A stretch of 64,000 nucleotides of DNA from Brachyhypopomus gauderio (Eukaryota; Chordata; Actinopteri; Gymnotiformes; Hypopomidae). Position numbers and translations under genes: made by a program. Below, one piece after another: positions 32,581 to 45,269 of the stretch (the first letter of the stretch is position 1; every line of letters starts with the position of its first letter). The stretch lies in contig NW_027506876.1 of assembly GCF_052324685.1 (NCBI RefSeq), forward strand, positions 62,001 through 126,000, read 5' to 3'. The notes beneath the pieces were generated by a model that made no database searches, was not told the DNA's origin, and saw only the letters and a program-made list of their open reading frames with translations.

Positions 32581-33019
32581 TGCTTCTTGATAGAATTACA
32601 AACACACCACTGCTGTTTAGTGGTTTGTTGCCAGTGTAAAGGCTATCGGGGAGCTCTTCCCTTTAGATCCTCAAAGTGAGCTCTCAGTCTCATGTGATCG
32701 ATACAGGAATGTTCTAAATCGCCATGTACCTTGATAGCAGTACAAATGCAATCGGTTCAATCAAAATTACACTCCGTGGAAACTTACCTAGTGCTTTGTC
32801 ATGTTGTCTCCCAACATAGAAAACTCATGCTACTCGGTTGATTTGTAGACGTTTGTGTTATAAAGGTATCGAATGATGTCAACATTTGATGTTTGGATGT
32901 GAATGTTTTGTCTTAAAGCAGAGTAGACCTACTGCTTAGCCATTGTTGACATGATGACTTCCATGCTCTGATTGTATGAGGAAACGCCTACGAGAGATGT
33001 GCCCATTCAGACATGCAAG

Positions 33020-33092
33020 GTTTCTGTAGTGTAGTGGTCATCACGTTCGCCACACACGCGAAAGGTTCCTGGTTCGATACCAGGCAGAAACA
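33020..33092 (+). tRNA. tRNA-Val-CAC: tRNA-Val(CAC), class CAC-A33
   Basis: A33 and T48; upstream ACATTTGATGTTT is private. Confidence 0.75.
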
Positions 33093-33529
33093 TGCTTCTT
33101 GATAGAATGACAAACACCACTGCTGTTTAGTGGTTTGTTGCCAGTGTAAAGGCTATCGGGGAGCTCTTCCCTTTAGATCCTCAAAGTGAGCTGTCAGTCT
33201 CATGTGATCGATACAGCAATGTTCTAATTCGCCATGTACCTTGATAGCAGTACTAATGCAGCCAGTTCAATCAAAATGAAACTCAGTGGAAACTTACCTA
33301 GTGCTTTGTCATGTTGTCTCCCAACGTAGAAAACTCATGCTACTCGGTTGATTTGTAGACGTTTTTGTTATAAAGGGATCGAATGATGTCAACATTTGGT
33401 GTTTGGATGTGAATGTTTTGTCTTAAAGCAGAGTAGACCTACTGCTTAGCCATTGTTGACATGATGACTTCCATGCTCTGATAGAATGAGGAAACGCCCA
33501 CGAGAGATGTGCCCGTTCAGACAAGCAAG

Positions 33530-33602
33530 GTTTCTGTAGTGTAGTGGTCATCACGTTCGCCTCACACGCAAAAGGTCCCTGGTTCGATACCAGGCAGAAA
33601 CA
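33530..33602 (+). tRNA. tRNA-Val-CAC: tRNA-Val(CAC), class CAC-A41
   Basis: C29.A41. The upstream spacer has a T5 run (CGTTTTTGTTATA), unique in the window. Confidence 0.87.
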
Positions 33603-34039
33603 TGCTTCTTGATAGAATGACAAACAGCACTGCTGTTTAGTGATTTGTTGCCAGTGTAAAGGCTATCGGGGAGCGCTTGCCTTTAGATCCTCAAAGTGAG
33701 CTGTCAGTCTCATGTGATCGATACAGGAATGTTCTAAATCGCCATGTACCTTGATAGCAGTACTAATGCAGCCGGTTCAATCAAAATTACACTCCGTGGA
33801 AACTTACCTAGTGCTTTGTCATGTTGTCTCCCAACTTAGAAAACTCATGCTACTCGGTTGATTTGTAGACGTTTGTGTTATAAAGGGATCGAATGATGTC
33901 AACATTTGGTGTTTGGATGTGAATGTTTTGTCTTAAATCAGAGTAGACCTACTGCTTAGCCATTGTTGACATGATGACTTCCATGCTCTGATTGTATGAG
34001 GAAACGCCCACGAGAGATTTGCCCATTCAGACTGGCAAG

Positions 34040-34112
34040 GTTTCTGTAGTGTAATGGTCATCACGTTCGCCTAACACGCGAAAGGTCCCTGGTTCAATAC
34101 CAGGCAGAAACA
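34040..34112 (+). tRNA. tRNA-Val-AAC: tRNA-Val(AAC), class AAC-A57 with G15A
   Basis: CTAACAC loop, paired stems; G15A and the CTATTGGGG spacer mark are shared with the unit at 30976. Confidence 0.9.
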
Positions 34113-34551
34113 TGCTTCTTGATAGAATTACAAACACACCACTGCTGTTTAGTGGTTTGTTGCCAGTGTAAAGGCTATTGGGGAGCTCTTCCCTTTAGAT
34201 CCTCAAAGTGAGCTCTCAGTCTCATGTGATCGATACAGGAATGTTCTAAATCGCCATGTACCTTGATAGCAGTACAAATGCAATCGGTTCAATCAAAATT
34301 ACACTCCGTGGAAACTTACCTAGTGCTTTGTCATGTTGTCTCCCAACATAGAAAACTCATGCTACTCGGTTGATTTGTAGACGTTTGTGTTATAAAGGTA
34401 TCGAATGATGTCAACATTTGGTGTTTGGATGTGAATGTTTTGTCTTAAAGCAGAGTAGACCTACTGCTTAGCCATTGTTGACATGATGACTTCCATGCTT
34501 TTATTGTATGAGGAAATGCCCACGAGAGATGTGCCCATTCAGATAAGCAAG

Positions 34552-34624
34552 GTTTCTGTAGTGTAGTGGTCATCACGTTTGCCTCACACCCGAAAGGTCC
34601 CTGGTTCGATACCAGGCAGAAACA
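34552..34624 (+). tRNA. tRNA-Val-CAC: tRNA-Val(CAC), class CAC-C39
   Basis: U29:G41 and C31.C39; downstream GCTATAGTGGGGGC is private. Confidence 0.85.
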
Positions 34625-35062
34625 TGCTTCTTGATAGAATGACAAACACCACTGCTGTTTAGTGGTTTGTTGCCAGTGTAAAGGCTATAGTGGGGGCTCT
34701 TCCCTTTAGATCCTCAAAGTGAGCTGTCAGTCTCATGTGATCGATACAGGAATGTTCTAAATCGCCATGTACCTTGATAGCAGTACTAATGCAGCCGGTT
34801 CAATCAAAATTACACTCCGTGGAAACTTACCTAGTGCTTTGTCATGTTGTCTCCCAACATAGAAAACTCATGCTACTCGGTTGATTTGTAGACGTTTGTC
34901 TTATAAAGGTATCGAATGATGTCAACATTTGGTGTTTCGATGTGAATGTTTTGTCTTAAAGCAGAGTAGACCTACTGCTTAGCCATTGTTGACATGATGA
35001 CTTCCATGCTCTGATAGAATGAGGAAACGCCCACGAGAGATGTGCCCGTTCAGACAAGCAAG

Positions 35063-35135
35063 GTTTCTGTAGTGTAGTGGTCATCACGTTCGCCTCACAC
35101 GCAAAAAGTCCCTGGTTCGATACCAGGCAGAAACA
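35063..35135 (+). tRNA. tRNA-Val-CAC: tRNA-Val(CAC), class CAC-A41 with G45A
   Basis: C29.A41 and A45 in the variable loop (GCAAAAAGTCC). Confidence 0.84.
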
Positions 35136-35572
35136 TGCTTCTTGATAGAATGACAAACACCACTGCTGTTTAGTGATTTGTTGCCAGTGTAAAGGCTATC
35201 GGGGAGCCCTTGCCTTTAGATCCTCAAAGTGAGCTGTCAGTCTCATGTGATCGATACAGGAATGTTCTAAATCGCCATGTACCTTGATAACAGTACTAAT
35301 GCAGCCGGTTCAATCAAAATTACACTCCGTGGAAACTTACCTAGTGCTTTGTCATGTTGTCTCCCAACATAGAAAACTCATGCTACTCGGTTGATTTGTA
35401 GACGTTTGTGTTATAAAGGTATCGAATGATGTCAACATTTGGTGTTTGGATGTGAATGTTTTGTCTTAAAGCAGAGTAGACCTACTGCTTAGCCATTGTT
35501 GACATGATGACTTCCATGCTCTGATAGAATGAGGAAACGCCCACGAGAGATGTGCCCATTCAGACAAGCAAG

Positions 35573-35645
35573 GTTTCTGTAGTGTAGTGGTCATCACGTT
35601 CGCCTCACACGCGAAAGGTCCCTGGTTCGATACCAGGCAGAAACA
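35573..35645 (+). tRNA. tRNA-Val-CAC: tRNA-Val(CAC), class CAC-wt
   Basis: Same sequence as the reference copy at 25787; all stems sound. Confidence 0.96.
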
Positions 35646-36083
35646 TGCTTCTTGATAGAATGACATACACACCACTGCTGTTTAGTGGTTGTTGCCAGTG
35701 TAAAGGCTATCGGCGAGCTCTTCCCTTTAGATCCTCAAAGTGAGCTGTCAGTCTCATGTGATCGATACAGGAATGTTCTAAATCGCCATGTACCTTGATA
35801 GCAGTACTAATGCAGCCAGTTCAATCAAAATGAAACTCAGTGGAAACTTACCTAGTGCTTTGTCATGTTGTCTCCCAACATAGAAAACTCATGCTACTCG
35901 GTTGATTTGTAGACGTTTGTGTTATAAAGGTATCGAATGATGTCAACATTTGGTGTTTGGATGTGAATGTTTTGTCTTAAAGCAGAGTAGACCTACTGCT
36001 TAGCCATTGTTGACATGATGACTTCCATGCTCTGATTGTATGAGGAAACGCCTACGAGAGATGTGCCCATTCAGACATGCAAG

Positions 36084-36156
36084 GTTTCTGTAGTGTAGTG
36101 GTCATCACGTTCGCCACACACGCGAAAGGTTCCTGGTTCGATACCAGGCAGAAACA
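36084..36156 (+). tRNA. tRNA-Val-CAC: tRNA-Val(CAC), class CAC-A33
   Basis: A33 and T48. Last copy of this class; none occurs in 36157-64000. Confidence 0.75.
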
Positions 36157-36593
36157 TGCTTCTTGATAGAATGACAAACACCACTGCTGTTTAGTGGTTT
36201 GTTGCCAGTGTAAAGGCTATCGGGGAGCTCTTCCCTTTAGATCCTCAAAGTGAGCTGTCAGTCTCATGTGATCGATACAGCAATGTTCTAATTCGCCATG
36301 TACCTTGATAGCAGTACTAATGCAGCCAGTTCAATCAAAATGAAACTCAGTGGAAACTTACCTAGTGCTTTGTCATGTTGTCTCCCAACGTAGAAAACTC
36401 ATGCTACTCGGTTGATTTGTAGACGTTTGTGTTATAAAGGGATCGAATGATGTCAACATTTGGTGTTTGGATGTGAATGTTTTGTCTTAAAGCAGAGTAG
36501 ACCTACTGCTTAGCCATTGTTGACATGATGACTTCCATGCTCTGATAGAATGAGGAAACGCCCACGAGAGATGTGCCCGTTCAGACAAGCAAG

Positions 36594-36666
36594 GTTTCTG
36601 TAGTGTAGTGGTCATCACGTTCGCCTCACACGCAAAAGGTCCCTGGTTCGATACCAGGCAGAAACA
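36594..36666 (+). tRNA. tRNA-Val-CAC: tRNA-Val(CAC), class CAC-A41
   Basis: C29.A41. Its 3' spacer carries CTCAATGTGAG, also found after the copy at 41698, marking the start of HOR-C. Confidence 0.87.
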
Positions 36667-37103
36667 TGCTTCTTGATAGAATGACAAACAGCACTGCTGT
36701 TTAGTGATTTGTTGCCAGTGTAAAGGCTATCGGGGAGCGCTTGCCTTTAGATCCTCAATGTGAGCTGTCAGTCTCATGTGATCGATACAGGAATGTTCTA
36801 AATCGCCATGTACCTTGATAGCAGTACTAATGCAGCCGGTTCAATCAAAATTACACTCCGTGGAAACTTACCTAGTGCTTTGTCATGTTGTCTCCCAACG
36901 TAGAAAACTCATGCTACTCGGTTGATTTGTAGACGTTTGTGTTATAAAGGTATCGAATGATGTCAACATTTGGTGTTTGGATGTGAATGTTTTGTCTTAA
37001 AGCAGAGTAGACCTACTGCTTAGCCATTGTTGACATGATGACTTCCATGCTCTGATAGAATGAGGAAACGCCCACGAGAGATGTGCCCATTCAGACAAGC
37101 AAG

Positions 37104-37176
37104 GTTTCTGTAGTGTAGTGGTCATCACGTTCGCCTCACACGCGAAAGGTCCCTGGTTCGATACCAGGCAGAAACA
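37104..37176 (+). tRNA. tRNA-Val-CAC: tRNA-Val(CAC), class CAC-wt
   Basis: All stems sound; HOR-C cycle 1, unit 1. Confidence 0.96.
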
Positions 37177-37614
37177 TGCTTCTTGATAGAATGACATACA
37201 CACCACTGCTGTTTAGTGGTTGTTGCCAGTGTAAAGGCTATCGGCGAGCTCTTCCCTTTAGATCCTCAAAGTGAGCTGTCAGTCTCATGTGATCGATACA
37301 GGAATGTTCTAAATCGCCATGTACCTTGATAGCAGTACTAATGCAGCCAGTTCAATCAAAATGAAACTCAGTGGAAACTTACCTAGTGCTTTGTCATGTT
37401 GTCTCCCAACATAGAAATCTCATGCTACTCGGTTGATTTGTAGACGTTTGTGTTATAAAGGTATCGAATGATGTCAACATTTGGTGTTTGGATGTGAATG
37501 TTTTGTCTTAAAGCAGAGTAGACCTACTGCTTAGCCATTGTTGACATGATGACTTCCATGCTCTGATTGTATGAGGAAACGCCCACGAGAGATGTGCCCA
37601 TTCAGACAAGCAAG

Positions 37615-37687
37615 GTTTCTGTAGTGTAGTGGTCATCACGTTCGCCTCACACGCGAAAGGTCCCTAGTTCGATACCAGGCAGAAACA
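37615..37687 (+). tRNA. tRNA-Val-CAC: tRNA-Val(CAC), class CAC-A52
   Basis: A52.C62 only; 3' flank TGCTCCTTG replaces TGCTTCTTG, removing the TTCTT motif. Confidence 0.88.
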
Positions 37688-38124
37688 TGCTCCTTGATAG
37701 AATGACAAACACCACTGCTGTTTAGTGATTTGTTGCCAGTGTAAAGGCTATCGGGGAGCTCTTCCCTTTAGATCCTCAAAGTGAGCTCTCAGTCTCATGT
37801 GATCGATACAGGAATGTTCTAAATCGCCATGTACCTTGATAGCAGTACAAATGCAATCGGTTCAATCAAAATTACACTCCGTGGAAACTTACCTAGTGCT
37901 TTGTCATGTTGTCTCCCAACATAGAAAACTCATGCTACTCGGTTGATTTGTAGACGTTTGTGTTATAAAGGTATCGAATGATGTCAACATTTGGTGTTTG
38001 GATGTGAATGTTTTGTCTTAAAGCAGAGTAGACCTACTGCTTAGCCATTGTTGACATGATGACTTCCATGCTTTTATTGTATGAGGAAATGCCCACGAGA
38101 GATGTGCCCATTCAGACAAGCAAG

Positions 38125-38197
38125 GTTTCTGTAGTGTAGTGGTCATCACGTTTGCCTCACACCCGAAAGGTCCCTGGTTCGATACCAGGCAGAAACA
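38125..38197 (+). tRNA. tRNA-Val-CAC: tRNA-Val(CAC), class CAC-C39
   Basis: U29:G41 and C31.C39; CTTTTATTG leader. Confidence 0.85.
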
Positions 38198-38634
38198 TGC
38201 TTCTTGATAGAATGACAAACACCACTGCTGTTTAGTGGTTTGTTGCCAGTGTAAAGGCTATCGGGGAGCTCTTCCCTTTAGATCCTCAAAGTGAGCTGTC
38301 AGTCTCATGTGATCGATACAGGAATGTTCTAAATCGCCATGTACCTTGATAGCAGTACTAATGCAGCCGGTTCAATCAAAATTACACTCAGTGGAAACTT
38401 ACCTAGTGCTTTGTCATGTTGTCTCCCAACATAGAAAACTCATGCTACTCGGTTGATTTGTAGACGTTTGTGTTATAAAGGTATCGAATGATATCAACAT
38501 TTGGTGTTTGGATGTGAATGTTTTGTCTTAAAGCAGAGTAGACTTACTGCTTAGCCATTGTTGACATGATGACTTCCATGCTCTGATAGAATGAGGAAAC
38601 GCCCACGAGAGATGTGACCGTTCAGACAAGCAAG

Positions 38635-38707
38635 GTTTCTGTAGTGTAGTGGTCATCACGTTTGCCTCACACCCGAAAGGTCCCTGGTTCGATACCAGGC
38701 AGAAACA
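38635..38707 (+). tRNA. tRNA-Val-CAC: tRNA-Val(CAC), class CAC-C39, GATAGAATG leader
   Basis: U29:G41 and C31.C39; downstream GGGAGTGCTTG shared with 43739. Confidence 0.85.
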
Positions 38708-39144
38708 TGCTTCTTGATAGAATGACAAACACCACTGCTGTTTAGTGGTTTGTTGCCAGTGTAAAGGCTATCGGGGAGTGCTTGCCTTTAGATCCTCAAA
38801 GTGAGCTGTCAGTCTCATGTGATCGATACAGGAATGTTCTAAATCGCCATGTACCTTGATAGCAGTACTAATGCAGCCGGTTCAATCAAAATTACACTCC
38901 GTGGAAACTTACCTAGTGCTTTGTCATGTTGTCTCCCAACATAGAAAACTCATGCTACTCGGTTGATTTGTAGACGTTTGTCTTATAAAGGTATCGAATG
39001 ATGTCAACATTTGGTGTTTCGATGTGAATGTTTTGTCTTAAAGCAGAGTAGACCTACTGCTTAGCCATTGTTGACATGATGACTTCCATGCTCTGATAGA
39101 ATGAGGAAACGCCCACGAGAGATGTGCCCATTCAGACAAGCAAG

Positions 39145-39217
39145 GTTTCTGTAGTGTAGTGGTCATCACGTTCGCCTCACACGCGAAAGGTCCCTGGTTC
39201 GATACCAGGCAGAAACA
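39145..39217 (+). tRNA. tRNA-Val-CAC: tRNA-Val(CAC), class CAC-wt
   Basis: All stems sound; upstream GTGTTTCGATG ties the unit's 5' half to the subtype seen before 31998. Confidence 0.96.
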
Positions 39218-39655
39218 TGCTTCTTGATAGAATGACATACACACCACTGCTGTTTAGTGGTTGTTGCCAGTGTAAAGGCTATCGGCGAGCTCTTCCCTTT
39301 AGATCCTCAAAGTGAGCTGTCAGTCTCATGTGATCGATACAGGAATGTTCTAAATCGCCATGTACCTTGATAGCAGTACTAATGCAGCCAGTTCAATCAA
39401 AATGAAACTCAGTGGAAACTTACCTAGTGCTTTGTCATGTTGTCTCCCAACATAGAAAACTCATGCTACTCGGTTGATTTGTAGACGTTTGTGTTATAAA
39501 GGTATCGAATGATGTCAACATTTGGTGTTTGGATGTGAATGTTTTGTCTTAAAGCAGAGTAGACCTACTGCTTAGCCATTGTTGACATGATGACTTCCAT
39601 GCTCTGATTGTATGAGGAAACGCCCACGAGAGATGTGCCCATTCAGACACGCAAG

Positions 39656-39728
39656 GTTTCTGTAGTGTAGTGGTCATCACGTTCGCCTCACACACGAAAG
39701 GTCCCTAGTTCGATACCAGGCAGAAACA
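39656..39728 (+). tRNA. tRNA-Val-CAC: tRNA-Val(CAC), class CAC-A52 with G39A
   Basis: Loop-closing pair is C31.A39 (CTCACACACGAA) and the T stem has A52.C62. 3' flank is TGCTCCTTG. Confidence 0.82.
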
Positions 39729-40165
39729 TGCTCCTTGATAGAATGACAAACACCACTGCTGTTTAGTGATTTGTTGCCAGTGTAAAGGCTATCGGGGAGC
39801 GCTTGCCTTTAGATCCTCAAAGTGAGCTGTCAGTCTCATGTGATCGATACAGGAATGTTCTAAATCGCCATGTACCTTGATAGCAGTACTAATGCAGCCG
39901 GTTCAATCAAAATTACACTCCGTGGAAACTTACCTAGTGCTTTGTCATGTTGTCTCCCAACGTAGAAAACTCATGCTACTCGGTTGATTTGTAGACGTTT
40001 GTGTTATAAAGGGATCGAATGATGTCAACATTTGGGGTTTGGATGTGAATGTTTTGTCTTAAAGCAGAGTAGACCTACTGCTTAGCCATTGTTGACATGA
40101 TGACTTCCATGCTCTGATTGTATGAGGAAACGCCCACGAGAGATGTGCCCATTCAGACTGGCAAG

Positions 40166-40238
40166 GTTTCTGTAGTGTAGTGGTCATCACGTTCGCCTAA
40201 CACGCGAAAGGTCCCTGGTTCAATACCAGGCAGAAACA
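40166..40238 (+). tRNA. tRNA-Val-AAC: tRNA-Val(AAC), class AAC-A57
   Basis: CTAACAC loop, paired stems; HOR-C cycle 1, unit 7. Confidence 0.95.
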
Positions 40239-40677
40239 TGCTTCTTGATAGAATTACAAACACACCACTGCTGTTTAGTGGTTTGTTGCCAGTGTAAAGG
40301 CTATCGGGGAGCTCTTCCCTTTAGATCCTCAAAGTGAGCTCTCAGTCTCATGTGATCGATACAGGAATGTTCTAAATCGCCATGTACCTTGATAGCAGTA
40401 CAAATGCAATCGGTTCAATCAAAATTACACTCCGTGGAAACTTACCTAGTGCTTTGTCATGTTGTCTCCCAACATAGAAAACTCATGCTACTCGGTTGAT
40501 TTGTAGACGTTTGTGTTATAAAGGTATCGAATGATGTCAACATTTGGTGTTTGGATGTGAATGTTTTGTCTTAAAGCAGAGTAGACCTACTGCTTAGCCA
40601 TTGTTGACATGATGACTTCCATGCTTTTATTGTATGAGGAAATGCCCACGAGAGATGTGCCCATTCAGACAAGCAAG

Positions 40678-40750
40678 GTTTCTGTAGTGTAGTGGTCATC
40701 ACGTTTGCCTCACACCCGAAAGGTCCCTGGTTCGATACCAGGCAGAAACA
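40678..40750 (+). tRNA. tRNA-Val-CAC: tRNA-Val(CAC), class CAC-C39
   Basis: U29:G41 and C31.C39; HOR-C cycle 1, unit 8. Confidence 0.85.
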
Positions 40751-41187
40751 TGCTTCTTGATAGAATGACAAACACCACTGCTGTTTAGTGGTTTGTTGCC
40801 AGTGTAAAGGCTATCGGGGAGCTCTTCCCTTTAGATCCTCAAAGTGAGCTGTCAGTCTCATGTGATCGATACAGGAATGTTCTAAATCGCCATGTACCTT
40901 GATAGCAGTACTAATGCAGCCGGTTCAATCAAAATTACACTCAGTGGAAACTTACCTAGTGCTTTGTCATGTTGTCTCCCAACATAGAAAACTCATGCTA
41001 CTCGGTTGATTTGTAGACGTTTGTGTTATAAAGGTATCGAATGATATCAACATTTGGTGTTTGGATGTGAATGTTTTGTCTTAAAGCAGAGTAGACTTAC
41101 TGCTTAGCCATTGTTGACATGATGACTTCCATGCTCTGATTGTATGAGGAAACGCCCACGAGAGATGTGCCCATTCAGACTGGCAAG

Positions 41188-41260
41188 GTTTCTGTAGTGT
41201 AGTGGTCATCACGTTCGCCTAACACGCGAAAGGTCCCTGGTTCAATACCAGGCAGAAACA
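41188..41260 (+). tRNA. tRNA-Val-AAC: tRNA-Val(AAC), class AAC-A57 in a hybrid unit
   Basis: CTAACAC loop and sound stems. Upstream spacer has GATATCAACA and GACTTACTG of the CAC-C39 subtype, switching to AAC-type leader before CTCTGATTG. Confidence 0.95.
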
Positions 41261-41697
41261 TGCTTCTTGATAGAATTACAAACACCACTGCTGTTTAGTG
41301 GTTTGTTGCCAGTGTAAAGGCTATCGGGGAGCTCTTCCCTTTAGATCCTCAAAGTGAGCTCTCAGTCTCATGTGATCGATACAGGAATGTTCTAAATCGC
41401 CATGTACCTTGATAGCAGTACAAATGCAATCGGTTCAATCAAAATTACACTCCGTGGAAACTTACCTAGTGCTTTGTCATGTTGTCTCCCAACATAGAAA
41501 ACTCATGCTACTCGGTTGATTTGTAGACGTTTGTGTTATAAAGGTATCGAATGATGTCAACATTTGGTGTTTGGATGTGAATGTTTTGTCTTAAAGCAGA
41601 GTAGACCTACTGCTTAGCCATTGTTGACATGATGACTTCCATGCTTTTATTGTATGAGGAAATGCCCACGAGAGATGTGCCCATTCAGACAAGCAAG

Positions 41698-41770
41698 GTT
41701 TCTGTAGTGTAGTGGTCATCACGTTTGCCTCACACCCGAAAGGTCCCTGGTTCGATACCAGGCAGAAACA
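41698..41770 (+). tRNA. tRNA-Val-CAC: tRNA-Val(CAC), class CAC-C39 in a hybrid unit
   Basis: U29:G41 and C31.C39, followed by a CAC-A41-type spacer (CAGCACTG, CTCAATGTG). The switch lies at the HOR-C cycle boundary. Confidence 0.85.
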
Positions 41771-42207
41771 TGCTTCTTGATAGAATGACAAACAGCACTG
41801 CTGTTTAGTGATTTGTTGCCAGTGTAAAGGCTATCGGGGAGCGCTTGCCTTTAGATCCTCAATGTGAGCTGTCAGTCTCATGTGATCGATACAGGAATGT
41901 TCTAAATCGCCATGTACCTTGATAGCAGTACTAATGCAGCCGGTTCAATCAAAATTACACTCCGTGGAAACTTACCTAGTGCTTTGTCATGTTGTCTCCC
42001 AACGTAGAAAACTCATGCTACTCGGTTGATTTGTAGACGTTTGTGTTATAAAGGTATCGAATGATGTCAACATTTGGTGTTTGGATGTGAATGTTTTGTC
42101 TTAAAGCAGAGTAGACCTACTGCTTAGCCATTGTTGACATGATGACTTCCATGCTCTGATAGAATGAGGAAACGCCCACGAGAGATGTGCCCATTCAGAC
42201 AAGCAAG

Positions 42208-42280
42208 GTTTCTGTAGTGTAGTGGTCATCACGTTCGCCTCACACGCGAAAGGTCCCTGGTTCGATACCAGGCAGAAACA
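42208..42280 (+). tRNA. tRNA-Val-CAC: tRNA-Val(CAC), class CAC-wt
   Basis: All stems sound; HOR-C cycle 2, unit 1. Confidence 0.96.
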
Positions 42281-42718
42281 TGCTTCTTGATAGAATGACA
42301 TACACACCACTGCTGTTTAGTGGTTGTTGCCAGTGTAAAGGCTATCGGCGAGCTCTTCCCTTTAGATCCTCAAAGTGAGCTGTCAGTCTCATGTGATCGA
42401 TACAGGAATGTTCTAAATCGCCATGTACCTTGATAGCAGTACTAATGCAGCCAGTTCAATCAAAATGAAACTCAGTGGAAACTTACCTAGTGCTTTGTCA
42501 TGTTGTCTCCCAACATAGAAATCTCATGCTACTCGGTTGATTTGTAGACGTTTGTGTTATAAAGGTATCGAATGATGTCAACATTTGGTGTTTGGATGTG
42601 AATGTTTTGTCTTAAAGCAGAGTAGACCTACTGCTTAGCCATTGTTGACATGATGACTTCCATGCTCTGATTGTATGAGGAAACGCCCACGAGAGATGTG
42701 CCCATTCAGACAAGCAAG

Positions 42719-42791
42719 GTTTCTGTAGTGTAGTGGTCATCACGTTCGCCTCACACGCGAAAGGTCCCTAGTTCGATACCAGGCAGAAACA
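42719..42791 (+). tRNA. tRNA-Val-CAC: tRNA-Val(CAC), class CAC-A52
   Basis: A52.C62; 3' flank TGCTCCTTG. Partner of 37615. Confidence 0.88.
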
Positions 42792-43228
42792 TGCTCCTTG
42801 ATAGAATGACAAACACCACTGCTGTTTAGTGATTTGTTGCCAGTGTAAAGGCTATCGGGGAGCTCTTCCCTTTAGATCCTCAAAGTGAGCTCTCAGTCTC
42901 ATGTGATCGATACAGGAATGTTCTAAATCGCCATGTACCTTGATAGCAGTACAAATGCAATCGGTTCAATCAAAATTACACTCCGTGGAAACTTACCTAG
43001 TGCTTTGTCATGTTGTCTCCCAACATAGAAAACTCATGCTACTCGGTTGATTTGTAGACGTTTGTGTTATAAAGGTATCGAATGATGTCAACATTTGGTG
43101 TTTGGATGTGAATGTTTTGTCTTAAAGCAGAGTAGACCTACTGCTTAGCCATTGTTGACATGATGACTTCCATGCTTTTATTGTATGAGGAAATGCCCAC
43201 GAGAGATGTGCCCATTCAGACAAGCAAG

Positions 43229-43301
43229 GTTTCTGTAGTGTAGTGGTCATCACGTTTGCCTCACACCCGAAAGGTCCCTGGTTCGATACCAGGCAGAAAC
43301 A
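43229..43301 (+). tRNA. tRNA-Val-CAC: tRNA-Val(CAC), class CAC-C39
   Basis: U29:G41 and C31.C39; partner of 38125. Confidence 0.85.
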
Positions 43302-43738
43302 TGCTTCTTGATAGAATGACAAACACCACTGCTGTTTAGTGGTTTGTTGCCAGTGTAAAGGCTATCGGGGAGCTCTTCCCTTTAGATCCTCAAAGTGAGC
43401 TGTCAGTCTCATGTGATCGATACAGGAATGTTCTAAATCGCCATGTACCTTGATAGCAGTACTAATGCAGCCGGTTCAATCAAAATTACACTCAGTGGAA
43501 ACTTACCTAGTGCTTTGTCATGTTGTCTCCCAACATAGAAAACTCATGCTACTCGGTTGATTTGTAGACGTTTGTGTTATAAAGGTATCGAATGATATCA
43601 ACATTTGGTGTTTGGATGTGAATGTTTTGTCTTAAAGCAGAGTAGACTTACTGCTTAGCCATTGTTGACATGATGACTTCCATGCTCTGATAGAATGAGG
43701 AAACGCCCACGAGAGATGTGACCGTTCAGACAAGCAAG

Positions 43739-43811
43739 GTTTCTGTAGTGTAGTGGTCATCACGTTTGCCTCACACCCGAAAGGTCCCTGGTTCGATACC
43801 AGGCAGAAACA
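43739..43811 (+). tRNA. tRNA-Val-CAC: tRNA-Val(CAC), class CAC-C39, GATAGAATG leader
   Basis: U29:G41 and C31.C39; partner of 38635. Confidence 0.85.
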
Positions 43812-44248
43812 TGCTTCTTGATAGAATGACAAACACCACTGCTGTTTAGTGGTTTGTTGCCAGTGTAAAGGCTATCGGGGAGTGCTTGCCTTTAGATCCT
43901 CAAAGTGAGCTGTCAGTCTCATGTGATCGATACAGGAATGTTCTAAATCGCCATGTACCTTGATAGCAGTACTAATGCAGCCGGTTCAATCAAAATTACA
44001 CTCCGTGGAAACTTACCTAGTGCTTTGTCATGTTGTCTCCCAACATAGAAAACTCATGCTACTCGGTTGATTTGTAGACGTTTGTCTTATAAAGGTATCG
44101 AATGATGTCAACATTTGGTGTTTCGATGTGAATGTTTTGTCTTAAAGCAGAGTAGACCTACTGCTTAGCCATTGTTGACATGATGACTTCCATGCTCTGA
44201 TAGAATGAGGAAACGCCCACGAGAGATGTGCCCATTCAGACAAGCAAG

Positions 44249-44321
44249 GTTTCTGTAGTGTAGTGGTCATCACGTTCGCCTCACACGCGAAAGGTCCCTG
44301 GTTCGATACCAGGCAGAAACA
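44249..44321 (+). tRNA. tRNA-Val-CAC: tRNA-Val(CAC), class CAC-wt
   Basis: All stems sound; the last of six CAC-wt copies. Confidence 0.96.
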
Positions 44322-44759
44322 TGCTTCTTGATAGAATGACATACACACCACTGCTGTTTAGTGGTTGTTGCCAGTGTAAAGGCTATCGGCGAGCTCTTCC
44401 CTTTAGATCCTCAAAGTGAGCTGTCAGTCTCATGTGATCGATACAGGAATGTTCTAAATCGCCATGTACCTTGATAGCAGTACTAATGCAGCCAGTTCAA
44501 TCAAAATGAAACTCAGTGGAAACTTACCTAGTGCTTTGTCATGTTGTCTCCCAACATAGAAAACTCATGCTACTCGGTTGATTTGTAGACGTTTGTGTTA
44601 TAAAGGTATCGAATGATGTCAACATTTGGTGTTTGGATGTGAATGTTTTGTCTTAAAGCAGAGTAGACCTACTGCTTAGCCATTGTTGACATGATGACTT
44701 CCATGCTCTGATTGTATGAGGAAACGCCCACGAGAGATGTGCCCATTCAGACACGCAAG

Positions 44760-44832
44760 GTTTCTGTAGTGTAGTGGTCATCACGTTCGCCTCACACACG
44801 AAAGGTCCCTAGTTCGATACCAGGCAGAAACA
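44760..44832 (+). tRNA. tRNA-Val-CAC: tRNA-Val(CAC), class CAC-A52 with G39A
   Basis: C31.A39 and A52.C62; partner of 39656. Confidence 0.82.
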
Positions 44833-45269
44833 TGCTCCTTGATAGAATGACAAACACCACTGCTGTTTAGTGATTTGTTGCCAGTGTAAAGGCTATCGGG
44901 GAGCGCTTGCCTTTAGATCCTCAAAGTGAGCTGTCAGTCTCATGTGATCGATACAGGAATGTTCTAAATCGCCATGTACCTTGATAGCAGTACTAATGCA
45001 GCCGGTTCAATCAAAATTACACTCCGTGGAAACTTACCTAGTGCTTTGTCATGTTGTCTCCCAACGTAGAAAACTCATGCTACTCGGTTGATTTGTAGAC
45101 GTTTGTGTTATAAAGGGATCGAATGATGTCAACATTTGGGGTTTGGATGTGAATGTTTTGTCTTAAAGCAGAGTAGACCTACTGCTTAGCCATTGTTGAC
45201 ATGATGACTTCCATGCTCTGATTGTATGAGGAAACGCCCACGAGAGATGTGCCCATTCAGACTGGCAAG

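Larger units (their letters stand above)
24837..36666 (+). repeat. Mosaic zone of mixed tRNA-Val units
   Basis: No simple cycle is seen here. Units from HOR-A-like (CAC-A33, CAC-A41), HOR-B-like and CAC-wt/CAC-A52 families are interleaved, with hybrids such as the AAC-G57 unit at 32508. It contains the most diverged tRNA (26810) and the 80-bp tandem duplication at 27781-27940. The pattern suggests repeated recombination or conversion breakpoints. Confidence 0.75.
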